Assembly: GCF_023284045.1 (NCBI RefSeq)
Contig: NZ_JAKIKQ010000003.1
Coordinates: forward strand, 1-64,000
DNA: 64,000 nucleotides
Source: Shewanella kaireitica
Lineage (GTDB): Bacteria > Pseudomonadota > Gammaproteobacteria > Enterobacterales > Shewanellaceae
Direction: 5' to 3'
In this document: positions 20,092 to 27,589 of the stretch, piece after piece
Layout: the number at the start of each line of letters is the position of its first letter
Position numbering within the stretch: position 1 is the first letter of the stretch
Notes under the pieces: generated by a model
The model's database searches: none
What the model was told of the DNA's origin: nothing
The model's input: the letters and a program-made list of their open reading frames with translations, nothing else
Position numbers and translations under genes: made by a program

Positions 20092-20108
20092 TTGGCACAA
20101 CATCTGCA
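20092..20108 (+). promoter_or_regulatory. Sigma-54-like promoter of the repeat-protein gene
   Basis: TTGGCACAACATCTGCA fits the RpoN consensus (YTGGCACG-N4-TTGCW) at the invariant GG and GC with correct spacing; 2 informative mismatches. The expected transcription start is near 20119, about 36 bp before the ATG. RpoN promoters need an enhancer-binding protein; its sites would lie in the 3' end of the sensor gene. Found by eye; not tested against background frequency. Confidence 0.55.
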
Positions 20109-20110
20109 AC

Positions 20111-20151
20111 AACCTTCTCAATAGTCAAAAAAATGATACTTTGAGAAGGTT
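20111..20151 (+). promoter_or_regulatory. 11-bp perfect inverted repeat covering the Shine-Dalgarno of the repeat-protein gene
   Basis: AACCTTCTCAA (20111-20121) and TTGAGAAGGTT (20141-20151) are perfect reverse complements around a 19-nt spacer. The right arm contains the ribosome site GAGAAGG, and the ATG is at 20155. In any transcript containing both arms the ribosome site would be paired. There is no T-run after it, so it is not a normal terminator. It could instead be a protein operator. Confidence 0.7.
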
Positions 20152-20154
20152 AAG

Positions 20155-20910
20155 ATGAAAAAGATAATTAATGGATTAGTTGCTTCAGTTGCATTTGCAT
20201 GTTCACTCCCAGTTATGGCTTCTAGCCACACATCAATAGAGAACTTCGATAGCAGTTACCTGGTACTTGGACTTCAAACCGCGGGTATTCCACACATTAA
20301 AGTGAAGCCCGTTCAAACAGCAGGTATCCCGCACATCAAAGTGAAGCCACTACTTACTGCAGGTATCCCGCACATCAAAGTGAAGCCATTGCAAACCGCA
20401 GGTATCCCACATATTAAAGTAAAACCATTGCTTACTGCGGGTATCCCACACATCAAAGTGAAGCCACTGCTTACTGCAGGGATCCCGCACATCAAAGTGA
20501 AGCCAATACTTACTGCAGGGATCCCACACATTAAAGTGAAGCCATTACTTACAGCAGGGATCCCACACATTAAAGTGAAGCCATTGCTTACTGCGGGTAT
20601 CCCGCACATCAAAGTGAAGCCATTGCTTACTGCGGGTATCCCGCACATCAAAGTGAAGCCATTGCTTACTGCGGGTATCCCGCACATCAAAGTGAAGCCA
20701 ATGCATACTGCGGGTATCCCACACATTAAAGTGAAGCCATTGCTTACTGCAGGGATCCCGCACATCAAAGTGAAACCACTGCAAACAGCTGGTATCCCAC
20801 ACATCAAAGTGAAACCACTGCAAACAGCTGGTATCCCACACATCAAAGTGAAACCACTGCAAACAGCTGGTATCCCACACATCAAAGTTCTTAACCAAGC
20901 TGCGGCATAG
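20155..20910 (+). CDS. Secreted tandem-repeat protein, sixteen TAGIPHIKVKPxx units
   Basis: Unrecognised protein, 251 aa. Residues 1-22 form a Sec-type signal peptide (MKKIINGLVASVAFACSLPV, then MA; likely cleavage after VMA). A short linker to about 41 is followed by 15 complete 13-residue repeats and one partial copy (42-245), then LNQAAA. Core AGIPHIKVKP is invariant in all full copies. Only the last three positions vary (V/L/I/M, then Q/L/H). Each unit has two Lys and one His and no acidic residue, so the mature protein is very basic. The I-x-H-I-K-V-K alternation suggests beta strands. It follows the GGDEF/EAL sensor and precedes a 38-aa ORF, probably co-transcribed. Function unknown; adhesive fibre, polyanion binding or multi-copy peptide precursor are possibilities only. 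Confidence 0.9.
   Translation: MKKIINGLVASVAFACSLPVMASSHTSIENFDSSYLVLGLQTAGIPHIKVKPVQTAGIPHIKVKPLLTAGIPHIKVKPLQTAGIPHIKVKPLLTAGIPHIKVKPLLTAGIPHIKVKPILTAGIPHIKVKPLLTAGIPHIKVKPLLTAGIPHIKVKPLLTAGIPHIKVKPLLTAGIPHIKVKPMHTAGIPHIKVKPLLTAGIPHIKVKPLQTAGIPHIKVKPLQTAGIPHIKVKPLQTAGIPHIKVLNQAAA
20278..20889 (+). repeat. 39-bp in-frame tandem repeat array (15.7 copies)
   Basis: Sixteen head-to-tail 39-bp units coding TAGIPHIKVKPxx. Units 9 and 10 are identical, and 14-15 form a second near-identical group with 13, which points to recent duplication. Across units nearly every codon of the core shows synonymous variants (GCG/GCA/GCT, GGT/GGG, CCA/CCG, ATT/ATC, AAG/AAA) with no amino acid change. Confidence 0.97.
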
Positions 20911-20922
20911 AGGAGATAAATT

Positions 20923-21039
20923 ATGTTTGATTCAATTATGCAAATTCTAGGTCTCGCAAAACCAGCTCGTAAGAAAGTTAAGCTACCTGAAGGGTTAAAT
21001 CATCTAGAAGTGATCCCGGCCAAAGGTTGGTGGAACTAA
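20923..21039 (+). CDS. 38-residue small protein downstream of the repeat protein
   Basis: ATG at 20923 with a strong AGGAGA 6-7 bp upstream, 12 bp after the repeat-protein stop, ending at an intrinsic terminator. The product starts MFDSIMQILGLAKPARKKVK and ends in IPAKGWWN. It has a short amphipathic N-terminal helix-like stretch, then a basic patch, and no signal peptide. No family is recognised. Spacing and ribosome site argue that it is a translated second gene of the repeat-protein operon. Confidence 0.65.
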   Translation: MFDSIMQILGLAKPARKKVKLPEGLNHLEVIPAKGWWN

Positions 21040-21073
21040 GTATCAGCAGAGGTATTTAGCTGAAAATACAAAC

Positions 21074-21101
21074 AAAAAAAGGAGCTTAGCTCCTTTTTTT
21101 T
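21074..21101. terminator. Terminator of the repeat-protein operon
   Basis: GGAGC-TTA-GCTCC (21081-21093) with A7 before and T8 after. It serves the rightward repeat operon and can also serve the leftward small membrane protein gene. Confidence 0.88.
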
Positions 21102-21122
21102 GTTTGCATCCATTACTGCAGT

Positions 21123-21323
21123 TTACATCTTTATCGAGGCACCCTGCTTGCCCATCGCTTTACGATAAGCCAGTTGCTTATGGGAATTAAACAACGGATA
21201 TGCTGCTGGCCCCAAGAATGCCCCCGCAACAACCCAGCGCTTTACTGGTAAGCCAGCGTTAAAAGCTGCCTGTCCAAGTAAAAAGCTGGATAAAACTAAA
21301 AATAAAACAATTGGGAATACCAC
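21123..21323 (-). CDS. Small membrane protein of unknown function
   Basis: 66 aa, with an N-terminal hydrophobic helix (FPIVLFLVLSSFLLG, residues 3-17), a second hydrophobic stretch (VVAGAFLGPAAYPLF, about 31-45) and a basic C-terminal tail (HKQLAYRKAMGKQGASIKM). Start is GTG, with GAGG about 9 bp upstream. Convergent with the repeat-protein operon, sharing its terminator. No family recognised. Confidence 0.6.
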   Translation of the reverse strand: MVFPIVLFLVLSSFLLGQAAFNAGLPVKRWVVAGAFLGPAAYPLFNSHKQLAYRKAMGKQGASIKM

Positions 21324-21445
21324 TTACCTACACCTCACATCAAATAAGTCAGCGTCCATACCTTAAAGTCATTCAAGCTGGGCATTATATCCTCTACAAC
21401 ACCTAAAAGAGAGTATTTTTTAGTCAATTTTTTGCCACTTAACAT

Positions 21446-21473
21446 AAAAAATGCGGCTAAATGTAGCCGCATT
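21446..21473 (-). terminator. Terminator of fadIJ
   Basis: AATGCGGCTA / TAGCCGCATT stem (21450-21473) with a 4-nt loop; the left A-run is a U-tract on the minus strand. Confidence 0.85.
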
Positions 21474-21508
21474 GTTAATTTTTTGACGCTTTTGACATTA
21501 TTTAAGCA

Positions 21509-23629
21509 TTACTTGAAGAAGTAGCTTTGCTCATTAGCCATCTGCTTTAGCAATTCTGCAGGCGCAAAGCGATCACCAAACTGAGATTGATATCCACTTA
21601 AGATCTCCACCAACTTGGCAGGGCCGAGGGTATCAATGTAATGGAATGGACCACCTAAGAAAGGTGGGAAGCCAATCCCGAATATTGCACCAATATCTCC
21701 ATCTCGAGCTGAGGCAATAATACCCTCTTCCAAACATCTCACCGCTTCATTAAGCATTTGCACTACACAGCGCTGAGCAAGCTCACTCGCATCACTATTT
21801 TGACCAGGAGTTAATCCAAGTACAGTGTATACGCTACTGTCGACCTCTTTTGCTTTCTTCTTACTGCCATATTGATAAAAGCCCTTGCCGTTTTTACGCC
21901 CTTTGCGATCATCGGCTAACAACTTATCAAATGCCGATGGAGCCTTAAACCGCTCTCCGAGTTCAGCTTCTAAAATAGGTGAAATTTTGGCACCAACATC
22001 AATACCAACTTCATCAAGCAGTGTCATTGGTCCGACTGGAAAGCCAAATTTAACCAAAGCTTTATCTAAATGCTCAACGCTCTGCCCCTCTAACAACAGC
22101 TGTGCAGCTTCATTCATGTAAAGAGCCAGAATGCGGTTTACGTAGAAACCTGCGCCGTCTTGAACCACAATAGGCGTTTTACCTTGCTTGCGTGCGAATG
22201 CAACCGTTGTTGCAATCGTTTCGGCAGAGGTTTTTTCATGGGCAATGACTTCGACTAAAGGCATCTTTTCTACCGGTGAGAAATAGTGCAAGCCAATGAC
22301 ATTCTCTGGGCGAGTTGCTGCCTCAGCAATTTGCGATATTGGTAGCGACGAGGTATTTGAAGCGAAGATTGTATTTTCACCACATTCTCGTTCTACATCT
22401 TTAACCATTTGATGTTTAAGCGACAAATCTTCAAAGACTGCCTCAACGACGATGTCGGCATCTTTAATCCCTTTATATTCCGTCGTTGTCGTCATCAACG
22501 CCATTAAGTTGTCACGCACAGCAGGCGTCATATGGCGGCGCTTAACGCCTTTATCGAGCAACTTGTATGCGTAAGATAGCGCATTACTTAAACCCGTCTC
22601 ACTAATGTCTTTCACCCGAGCCGGAATTTTTGCTTTCGTGGTCGTAACAGAAGCAATTCCGCCGCCCATCAAGCCGCCACCCAAGATCATCGCTTTTTTG
22701 ACTTTACGAGGCTCAACATCACCAGCGCCAGTCTCTTTTTTCATTTCAGTCGTAGCAAAGAAGATACTTCTTAATGCTTCTGACTCTTTCGACATCACGA
22801 GGTCAGAGAAGTGACTTGCTTCCACTTCTAGCCCTTTGATCAACCCCTTAGTCATGCCCTGGCGTACACAATCGATGATCTTGGCTGGAGCAGGATAATT
22901 TCCCTGAGTTTTCTTAGCGACTTGTTTGCCAGCTTGGTCAAAAATAATATTTCGGCCCGCACTGGTGCCTTCAAGCATTTTGTTGATAAGTGACTGCTTT
23001 TTCTTTTTAGCTGTGCGTTTACCCGCCAGCGCCATCTCAATCGCAGTGCGCATTAATATCGACTCAGGAACCGCATCATCGACTAAGCCCATTTTTATCG
23101 CTTGCTTGGGTCTAATCTGCTTACCCGTTAGCATCATATCTAATGCCGTTGTAATGCCGACCAAGCGCGGTAAACGCTGCGTACCACCACCGCCAGGTAG
23201 TAAACCCAGTTGCACTTCCGGTACGCCCATCATTGTTTTGCTATTTAAGCTACAAACTCGCTGATGACATGCTAATGCCAACTCTAAACCACCGCCTAAA
23301 CACGCACCATTAATCGCTGCAACGACTGGGATAGATAAGTTTTCTAACTCATTAAAAACCACATGCCCTTGCTGAGAAAGTAACTTAGCATCCATTGCGG
23401 TTTCGCATGCATCTAACATTGATATGTCAGCACCTGCTACAAAAGAATCCTTCTTGCCAGAAACCAACACCAAACCTTTTATGCTGCTGTCTTGCTTTAT
23501 TTCAGCAAGCATCTCACTGATCTCGGGACCAAATTCTGTACGCAGCGTATTCATGGTCTCACCAGGTACGTCCATGGTTAATATGGCAATACCATCTTCT
23601 CGACGAGCTAAATTAAATGTCTTTTCCAT
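21509..23629 (-). CDS. fadJ: Fatty acid oxidation complex alpha subunit FadJ
   Basis: Bifunctional enoyl-CoA hydratase (N-terminal crotonase domain, about 1-190) and L-3-hydroxyacyl-CoA dehydrogenase (about 310-706) of beta-oxidation. Visible motifs: oxyanion-hole segment ACLGGGLELALAC, catalytic Glu in GVPEVQLGLLPGGGGTQRLPR, the NAD-binding LGGGLMGGGIA and the dehydrogenase His in HYFSPVEKMPLVEVI. 706 aa is usual for FadJ. Gene order fadI-fadJ (thiolase first, 5-bp gap) supports FadIJ rather than FadBA. GGAG lies 8 bp before the ATG. Confidence 0.96.
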   Translation of the reverse strand: MEKTFNLARREDGIAILTMDVPGETMNTLRTEFGPEISEMLAEIKQDSSIKGLVLVSGKKDSFVAGADISMLDACETAMDAKLLSQQGHVVFNELENLSIPVVAAINGACLGGGLELALACHQRVCSLNSKTMMGVPEVQLGLLPGGGGTQRLPRLVGITTALDMMLTGKQIRPKQAIKMGLVDDAVPESILMRTAIEMALAGKRTAKKKKQSLINKMLEGTSAGRNIIFDQAGKQVAKKTQGNYPAPAKIIDCVRQGMTKGLIKGLEVEASHFSDLVMSKESEALRSIFFATTEMKKETGAGDVEPRKVKKAMILGGGLMGGGIASVTTTKAKIPARVKDISETGLSNALSYAYKLLDKGVKRRHMTPAVRDNLMALMTTTTEYKGIKDADIVVEAVFEDLSLKHQMVKDVERECGENTIFASNTSSLPISQIAEAATRPENVIGLHYFSPVEKMPLVEVIAHEKTSAETIATTVAFARKQGKTPIVVQDGAGFYVNRILALYMNEAAQLLLEGQSVEHLDKALVKFGFPVGPMTLLDEVGIDVGAKISPILEAELGERFKAPSAFDKLLADDRKGRKNGKGFYQYGSKKKAKEVDSSVYTVLGLTPGQNSDASELAQRCVVQMLNEAVRCLEEGIIASARDGDIGAIFGIGFPPFLGGPFHYIDTLGPAKLVEILSGYQSQFGDRFAPAELLKQMANEQSYFFK

Positions 23630-23634
23630 TTCGA

Positions 23635-24945
23635 TTACTCCACTTCAACTATCATTGCTGCGCCTAAACCGCCAGCCGCACATGCAGTCGCCAGACCCGT
23701 TCCGCCACCACGACGTTTAAGCTCATTACAAACTTGAGTGATCAGTCGTGTACCCGTTGCAGCAAAAGGATGCCCATAAGCAAGTGAACCGCCCAATACA
23801 TTGAATTTGCTCATATCAATCTCACCAATCGCACGATTGCGCCCCAGCTTCTCTTCAGCAAATTTCTTTGAACCAAACATCTGCATATTTGCTAAAGTTT
23901 GTGCTGCAAACGCTTCATGCATCTCAATAAGCGTCAAATCTTCTAACTCCATACCTGCGCGCTTAAGTGCCATTGGCGTGGCATAAGATGGCCCCATTAA
24001 CATATCTTCCCACACATCTATGGCAGTAAATGCATAACTCTTAATATAGCCAATTGGGGTATAACCTAACGCTTTAGCTCTGCCTTCACTCATTAGCAAT
24101 ACCGCAGATGCGCCATCGGTTAATGGAGTGCTGTTTGCCGCTGTAACCGAGCCATGTTTACGGTCAAACGCTGGTCGCAGTTTTGCATAAGATTCAAGCT
24201 TAGAGTTCTCACGGATATTGTTATCACGATCGATAAATGCTTTATAAGGCGGTACATGAGCGGCCATCACCTCTTCGGCTAACTTACCTGCGTTCCATGT
24301 TTCAGTCGCTAGCGTATGAGAGCGATGTGCCAATGCATCTTGATCAGCACGGCTAATGTTGTAAGTTTTTGCCATCTGCTCGGCAGTTTGCCCCATGGAC
24401 AAACCGGTTGAATACTCAGCAACAGCGGGCGGCACAGGCAATAGATCTTTTAAACCTAAACGGCGAAAAATTGATAACTTCTGGCCAAAGCTACGTGCTT
24501 TATTGAGATCGACAAGCGCATGTGCGAGCTTTTTAGATACACCAATTGGTAATACTGAAGATGAATCTGAGCCACCAGCAATACCTATTTCCATATTGCC
24601 GGTCAAGATTGACTCTGCAACGTTCACCGTTGATTGGAAGCTGGTTGCACAGGCGCGAGTGACACTATAGGCATCAGTGCTGATATCCATGCCAGTACCC
24701 AAAACAATCTCACGCGCTATATTTGGCGCCGCAGGCATTTGCACAACTTGACCATATACAAGCTGTTCAATCAGCTTAGGATCTAGTTCTGAACGTGAAA
24801 TTAGTTCATTAACGACCATTTTTCCCATATCTAACGCAGATACGCCATGAAATGCGGTCGCTTGTTTAGCAAATGGCGTTCTTAATCCCGATACAATCGC
24901 GATTCGTTCGCCTCTAGCGTTAGTTAATTGCTGTCTTTCACTCAT
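23635..24945 (-). CDS. fadI: 3-ketoacyl-CoA thiolase FadI
   Basis: Thiolytic cleavage of 3-ketoacyl-CoA, partner of FadJ. 436 aa. Nucleophile Cys in [12 protein letters not shown] (about residue 97), His in EMHEAFAAQ (about 365) and the second Cys in [14 protein letters not shown] near the C-terminus. Upstream lies a good FadR palindrome and an AAAC-N4-GTTT dyad. GAGGG lies 6 bp before the ATG. First gene of the fadIJ operon. Confidence 0.96.
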   Translation of the reverse strand: MSERQQLTNARGERIAIVSGLRTPFAKQATAFHGVSALDMGKMVVNELISRSELDPKLIEQLVYGQVVQMPAAPNIAREIVLGTGMDISTDAYSVTRACATSFQSTVNVAESILTGNMEIGIAGGSDSSSVLPIGVSKKLAHALVDLNKARSFGQKLSIFRRLGLKDLLPVPPAVAEYSTGLSMGQTAEQMAKTYNISRADQDALAHRSHTLATETWNAGKLAEEVMAAHVPPYKAFIDRDNNIRENSKLESYAKLRPAFDRKHGSVTAANSTPLTDGASAVLLMSEGRAKALGYTPIGYIKSYAFTAIDVWEDMLMGPSYATPMALKRAGMELEDLTLIEMHEAFAAQTLANMQMFGSKKFAEEKLGRNRAIGEIDMSKFNVLGGSLAYGHPFAATGTRLITQVCNELKRRGGGTGLATACAAGGLGAAMIVEVE

Positions 24946-25028
24946 TTTTCGCCCTCTTGTTCTGCGTCGCTAACCCTTGAAGTTGCTCGCTTTTTTATAT
25001 CCCTGAGAAACCTGCAAAATAACCAACA

Positions 25029-25045
25029 AACAGGTCTGACCATTA
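25029..25045. promoter_or_regulatory. FadR operator upstream of fadIJ
   Basis: AACAGGTCTGACCATTA matches the FadR consensus (AACTGGTCNGACCAGTT) at 13 of 16 informative positions, including a perfect GGTCNGACC core. It is 84 bp upstream of the fadI start, consistent with repression of beta-oxidation relieved by long-chain acyl-CoA. Confidence 0.75.
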
Positions 25046-25081
25046 AAGTGTGATCTGATTCTAACTTTTAAATGAAAAATT

Positions 25082-25097
25082 TTAAACACTTGTTTGT
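25082..25097. promoter_or_regulatory. PsrA-like AAAC-N4-GTTT dyad
   Basis: AAACACTTGTTT at 25084-25095 is a short palindrome of the kind recognised by PsrA, a TetR-type fatty acid regulator described in gammaproteobacteria. It lies between fadI and the MoxR gene. Short motif in AT-rich DNA, so modest confidence. Confidence 0.35.
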
Positions 25098-25181
25098 TTT
25101 TTAACACTAGCCAAAACCCAATTGAATTATTTACCATAGAGGTTGTCCATAGTCTCTATACATAATAAATTGAGTACCATC

Positions 25182-26138
25182 ATGCCTTTGAGTCGATTTC
25201 ATGCACTACGCGAATACTTAAATACCGTTATTCTCGGACAACCGACATTAACTGAGAATTTACTGATAGCGCTCATCGCCGATGGACACTTACTGGTAGA
25301 GGGGCCTCCAGGCCTTGCTAAAACTCGCGCAGTCAAAGCACTGTGTGATGGTGTTGAAGGTGATTTTCACCGTATTCAGTTTACCCCTGACTTATTGCCT
25401 GCGGATTTAACAGGCACAGATATTTATCGTGCTCAAACTGCTACATTCGAATTTGAAGCAGGTCCAATATTTCATAACCTAATATTGGCTGACGAAATAA
25501 ATCGAGCCCCAGCAAAAGTTCAGTCAGCGTTACTTGAAGCAATGGCAGAAAACCAAGTGACTGTCGGTAAGAATAGCTACCCACTGCCTGAGTTATTCTT
25601 AGTCATGGCTACGCAAAATCCACTAGAGAATGAAGGGACTTACCCGCTTCCAGAAGCGCAGTTAGACCGCTTTTTGATGCATCTTAATCTTGACTACCCG
25701 AGTGCAGAAACTGAATTTGAAATTTTGCGTTTGTCGCGTAACGAAGCATTAAAGCAAGAAATCCCTACCATGACGCCGATTATTCAAGGTGATATTTTCG
25801 CCGCGAGAGAGCAAGCATTACAGATCTACCTCGCAGAGCCACTTGAAAAATATATCGTCGACATTGTAATGGCAACTCGTCAGCCCGCTGCCTATAGCAC
25901 CGAACTTGCAAGTTGGCTTGAATATGGTGTCAGCCCACGTGCAACCATTTCGCTTGAGCGTTGTGCCAGAGCACGCGCTTATCTATATGAGCGCGATTTC
26001 GTATCACCAGAGGATATTCAGGCAGTTGCACCTAATGTATTACGTCATAGACTGCTGCTCAGCTACCAAGCACAAGCGGACGGTGTATCAGCAGATGATG
26101 TGATCAACCATATTCTTTCTCAAGTTGCGGTACCTTAA
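25182..26138 (+). CDS. MoxR family AAA+ ATPase
   Basis: Chaperone-like ATPase of the MoxR class that works with VWA-domain proteins. Walker A is GPPGLAKT (about residue 41 from this start), Walker B ILADEINRAPAKVQSALLEAM (DE in the first part) and sensor 1 is MATQNPLENEG. The ATG at 25182 gives a 318-aa protein with a normal MoxR N-terminus; a TTG 13 codons upstream is open but its AGAGG is directly against the start. Stop overlaps the next ATG (TAATG). First gene of a six-gene operon. Confidence 0.93.
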   Translation: MPLSRFHALREYLNTVILGQPTLTENLLIALIADGHLLVEGPPGLAKTRAVKALCDGVEGDFHRIQFTPDLLPADLTGTDIYRAQTATFEFEAGPIFHNLILADEINRAPAKVQSALLEAMAENQVTVGKNSYPLPELFLVMATQNPLENEGTYPLPEAQLDRFLMHLNLDYPSAETEFEILRLSRNEALKQEIPTMTPIIQGDIFAAREQALQIYLAEPLEKYIVDIVMATRQPAAYSTELASWLEYGVSPRATISLERCARARAYLYERDFVSPEDIQAVAPNVLRHRLLLSYQAQADGVSADDVINHILSQVAVP

Positions 26139-27067
26139 TGCTCAAATCAGATCTGCCTCTTTTTGCTGATGGCATCAACATCACTGAAAAAGAGCTACTT
26201 GCTTGCCAAAACATAGCACGAGCCTTACCTGAGAAAAGGGCTAAGGCTAAAGCTAATTTGGCCGGACACCGCTCTAGTGCAATTAAAGGCCGCGGGATGG
26301 AGTTCGCCGAGGTTCGGCATTACCAAAGTGGTGATGACGTACGCACGATAGATTGGCGCGTAACGGCTAGAACAGGTAAAGCCCACACCAAGCTGTTTGT
26401 CGAAGAGCGTGAACGGCCAATCATTATCTTGCTGGATCTAAGCCATAGCTTGTACTTCGGCTCGAGCTTATTACTGCAAGCGGTGCAAGCTGCTCATGTT
26501 GCTACCACGCTGGGGTGGAACGCTATATTACATGGCGATAGGCTCGGCGCTATCATTGCCACCGAGCAGGAACATATTGAGCTAAAACCTCGCAGTCGTC
26601 AGCAGGGTATATTGCAATTAGTTTCAGCGATTAAGCAGTTACATCAACGTCAACTTAAGGCTATCTCAGAGCAAGAGGCAGACCCCGAGCACATGCTAAA
26701 TGCCTGTAAGCGATTAAGGCGTATAGCTAAGCCAGGATCATTAATTTGGATAGTCTCCGACGGTTGTCACTTTAGTCCTGCGTGTTTAGCCATGTTATCA
26801 GATCTAAAACGCCACTGTGATATGGGCGCTTTTTTGATTACCGACCCTTTACGGGAGGGGAATCTTGCGTTGCCAAAACACTTTAAACTTCCAGTAAAAG
26901 ACGGCGGGAAAGAGCGCATTATCGACAGGCACAGTTATGAGCATTGGTTACAAAGCCAACATAAGATCAAAGCGGAATTCACCAATATGATGCAAAAAAT
27001 AAATGTTGAAACTCGCTTTATTGATGCAGGTAAACGCCTCAACCAGCAGCTCGGAGCATTAAGATAG
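26138..27067 (+). CDS. DUF58 domain protein
   Basis: 309 aa, no membrane segment obvious. The DUF58 signature is GRGMEFAEVRHYQSGDDVRT followed by IDWRVTARTGKAHTKLFVEE (about residues 50-88), then a VWA-like ILLDLSHSLYFGS. DUF58 proteins regularly sit between MoxR and VWA genes; the molecular role is not settled. Overlaps moxR by 1 bp and directly abuts the DUF4381 gene. Confidence 0.9.
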   Translation: MLKSDLPLFADGINITEKELLACQNIARALPEKRAKAKANLAGHRSSAIKGRGMEFAEVRHYQSGDDVRTIDWRVTARTGKAHTKLFVEERERPIIILLDLSHSLYFGSSLLLQAVQAAHVATTLGWNAILHGDRLGAIIATEQEHIELKPRSRQQGILQLVSAIKQLHQRQLKAISEQEADPEHMLNACKRLRRIAKPGSLIWIVSDGCHFSPACLAMLSDLKRHCDMGAFLITDPLREGNLALPKHFKLPVKDGGKERIIDRHSYEHWLQSQHKIKAEFTNMMQKINVETRFIDAGKRLNQQLGALR

Positions 27068-27589
27068 ATGGCGCTACAAACACCAGCAGAAAATCCTGCG
27101 TTAGCATCACTGCAGGATATCCAAACTCCGGTTGAAATTGGTTTATGGCCAATTGCCTATGGCTATTGGATTCTCATAATCATCGCTCTTATGTCATCCA
27201 TAGCGATATTTGTCTATCTGAGTAAGCGCCGAAAACACAACGCAGCCAAACGAGCTGCGTTATCAGAGCTCGCTGAACTCGACCTTAAAGCCACCCATTA
27301 TATTGCTAACGTCAGCGCAGTGTTAAAGCGCGCGGCAATGAGCTATTGCGATCGCGATTTGGTTGCGAGTTTATCTGGCAGCGCGTGGCATAAGTGGCTC
27401 AGCCAACAAGTTAAACAGCCGCCGACTGAGTTATGTCAATTACTCAGTCTTAGTTACCAGCAACAACCATTAACTGAGTCACAAGCTATCGCTTTGAAGC
27501 AGTGTGCCGAGCAGTGGTTGAAAAATGCATTACCTCTCTCAACCACTAAAGCAACTTCTATTAGACTGTCTCAAATGGAGGCTAAATAA
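27068..27589 (+). CDS. DUF4381 domain protein
   Basis: 173 aa with one membrane helix (YWILIIIALMSSIAIFVYL, about residues 35-53) and a cytoplasmic helical C-terminal domain. Fits DUF4381, a partner found in MoxR/VWA operons. ATG directly follows the DUF58 stop; its own stop overlaps batA (TAATG). Confidence 0.85.
   Translation: MALQTPAENPALASLQDIQTPVEIGLWPIAYGYWILIIIALMSSIAIFVYLSKRRKHNAAKRAALSELAELDLKATHYIANVSAVLKRAAMSYCDRDLVASLSGSAWHKWLSQQVKQPPTELCQLLSLSYQQQPLTESQAIALKQCAEQWLKNALPLSTTKATSIRLSQMEAK

Noticed and set aside
20111..20151. Inverted repeat as the sensor gene's intrinsic terminator
   Set aside because: The 19-nt loop is large and no T-run follows; the right arm coincides with a functional-looking ribosome site.
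20155..20220. Lipobox (AFAC) in the repeat protein's signal peptide
   Set aside because: Ala rather than Leu at -3 and the Cys is too close to the N-terminus; a VMA cleavage site fits a normal Sec signal peptidase I better.
20278..20889. 39-bp repeats as a CRISPR array
   Set aside because: Units are directly contiguous, with no spacers, and code an uninterrupted, constrained protein with a signal peptide and ribosome site; no cas genes nearby.
20313..20898. Two long minus-strand ORFs across the repeat array (repeating MCGIPAVxxGFTL and similar)
   Set aside because: They are a consequence of a 39-bp repeat, divisible by three, without stops. Neither has a ribosome site or signal peptide; they are shadows of the plus-strand gene.
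20155..21039. RiPP biosynthetic cluster with a multi-core precursor
   Set aside because: No modification enzyme, peptidase with leader specificity or dedicated ABC exporter is adjacent. The repeat protein has a Sec signal peptide rather than a RiPP leader. Kept only as a distant possibility.
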